From NCBI GenBank assembly GCA_963556255.1, contig CAUVYU010000001.1:124001-188000 (forward strand): a stretch of 64,000 nt of DNA, given 5' to 3'. A program made the position numbers and the translations under genes. The notes under the pieces were generated by a model. That model did no database searches, was not told where the DNA came from, and saw only the letters and a list, made by a program, of their open reading frames with translations. Source of the stretch: Allolobophora icterica (lineage: Eukaryota > Annelida > Clitellata > Crassiclitellata > Lumbricidae). This document shows positions 63,591-64,000 of this stretch, piece by piece; the first letter of the stretch is position 1; each line of letters begins with the position of its first letter.

Positions 63591-64000
63591 AGTGAAATAT
63601 TTCGAATAAAGAAAGGGGTCAGACAGGGATGTATACTATCACCATACCTATTCATTCTATATGCAGAAAGGATAATGAGGGAGGCAGGTTTTGATGATGA
63701 GGCGGAGGGTGTGAGGATAGCTGGAAGGATAGTGAACAATTTAAGGTATGCGGACGACACAACACTGCTGGCGGAAAAAAAGGAGAAACTGAAGGATAAC
63801 ATCAGAAGGCTAAAATGTGCTAGCGAGAAAGCAGGAATGTACTTTAATATAAAAAAGACGAAGATAATGACCACTGAGAAATGGAGTTATTTTGAGGTAG
63901 ATGGAGAGGAGATAGAGGTGGTATCAAGCTTCTGTTTCTTGGGGGCCATGATGGAGAGTGAAGGTGGATGCGAACGAGAAATACGACGGAGAATTACATT
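63591..64000 (+). CDS. LINE reverse transcriptase, 5'-truncated, continues beyond window
   Basis: Open frame of 136 codons in the phase AGT GAA ATA to the window end. It covers RT motifs: GVRQGCILSPYLF, then NLRYADDTTLLAE with the catalytic YADD, then the GMYFNIKKTKIM and FCFLGAMM region. This fits a non-LTR endonuclease-reverse transcriptase; by wording it is closest to the RTE-like or craniofacial-development-protein-2-like group, which differs from the CR1/L2-like pieces elsewhere in the window. The 5' part is missing, as usual for LINE insertions. The frame is intact as far as it can be seen. Confidence 0.85.

Overview
The window is animal nuclear DNA from an AT-rich, repeat-dense genome. 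It has no prokaryotic operons, ribosomal RNA or canonical tRNA genes. What can be read is almost entirely transposable elements, plus one split gene with good splice sites. Three things point to an animal and suggest, without proving, a marine invertebrate, possibly a deuterostome: Ty3-type elements with the integrase-before-RT order described for Gmr1-like elements of deuterostomes, tRNA-headed SINEs with (ATT)n tails, and several families of LINEs, piggyBac and hAT-like MITEs.

Layout. 1-9115: the Gag-Pol of a Ty3/gypsy element on the minus strand runs off the left edge, followed by its leader/LTR zone and a decayed plus-strand relic of a related element placed head to head with it; this stretch is clearly richer in GC than the rest. 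9120-12087: a mosaic of dispersed repeats, two MITEs with clean target duplications, LINE 3' ends and a SINE. 12088-24534: two near-identical copies of a Gmr1-like retrotransposon in the arrangement LTR-body-LTR-body-LTR, inserted in the (ATT)n tail of that SINE. 24535-28763: repeat mosaic with SINEs and a perfect 101-bp palindrome. 28764-38012: a young LTR element with Pol and a spliced Env-like gene but no gag; the gag position holds an inverted 459-bp copy of the env 3' end. 38013-41800: repeat mosaic. 41830-51310: a very large, imperfect foldback structure whose left arm holds a 156-bp tandem array, which carries a piggyBac element, which in turn carries a LINE fragment. 52233-55218: a split gene with a tyrosine-recombinase-like (Crypton-like) exon, a long exon with ten 17-residue repeats and a Myb/SANT-like last exon. 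55219-64000: repeat mosaic with a SINE, a LINE C-terminus on the minus strand and, at the right edge, the reverse-transcriptase domain of another LINE.

The genes do not form a pathway. The three LTR elements each encode their own reverse-transcription machinery. The Gmr1-like pair and the env-bearing element look recently active (intact frames, near-identical LTRs). The foldback, the piggyBac and most LINE/SINE copies are decayed. The most unusual items are the env element with gag replaced by an inverted env end, the perfect heat-shock element beside a CRE and TATA box in the Gmr1-like LTR, and the Crypton-like gene with its expanded internal repeat. All calls come from reading the sequence; no database search was possible.
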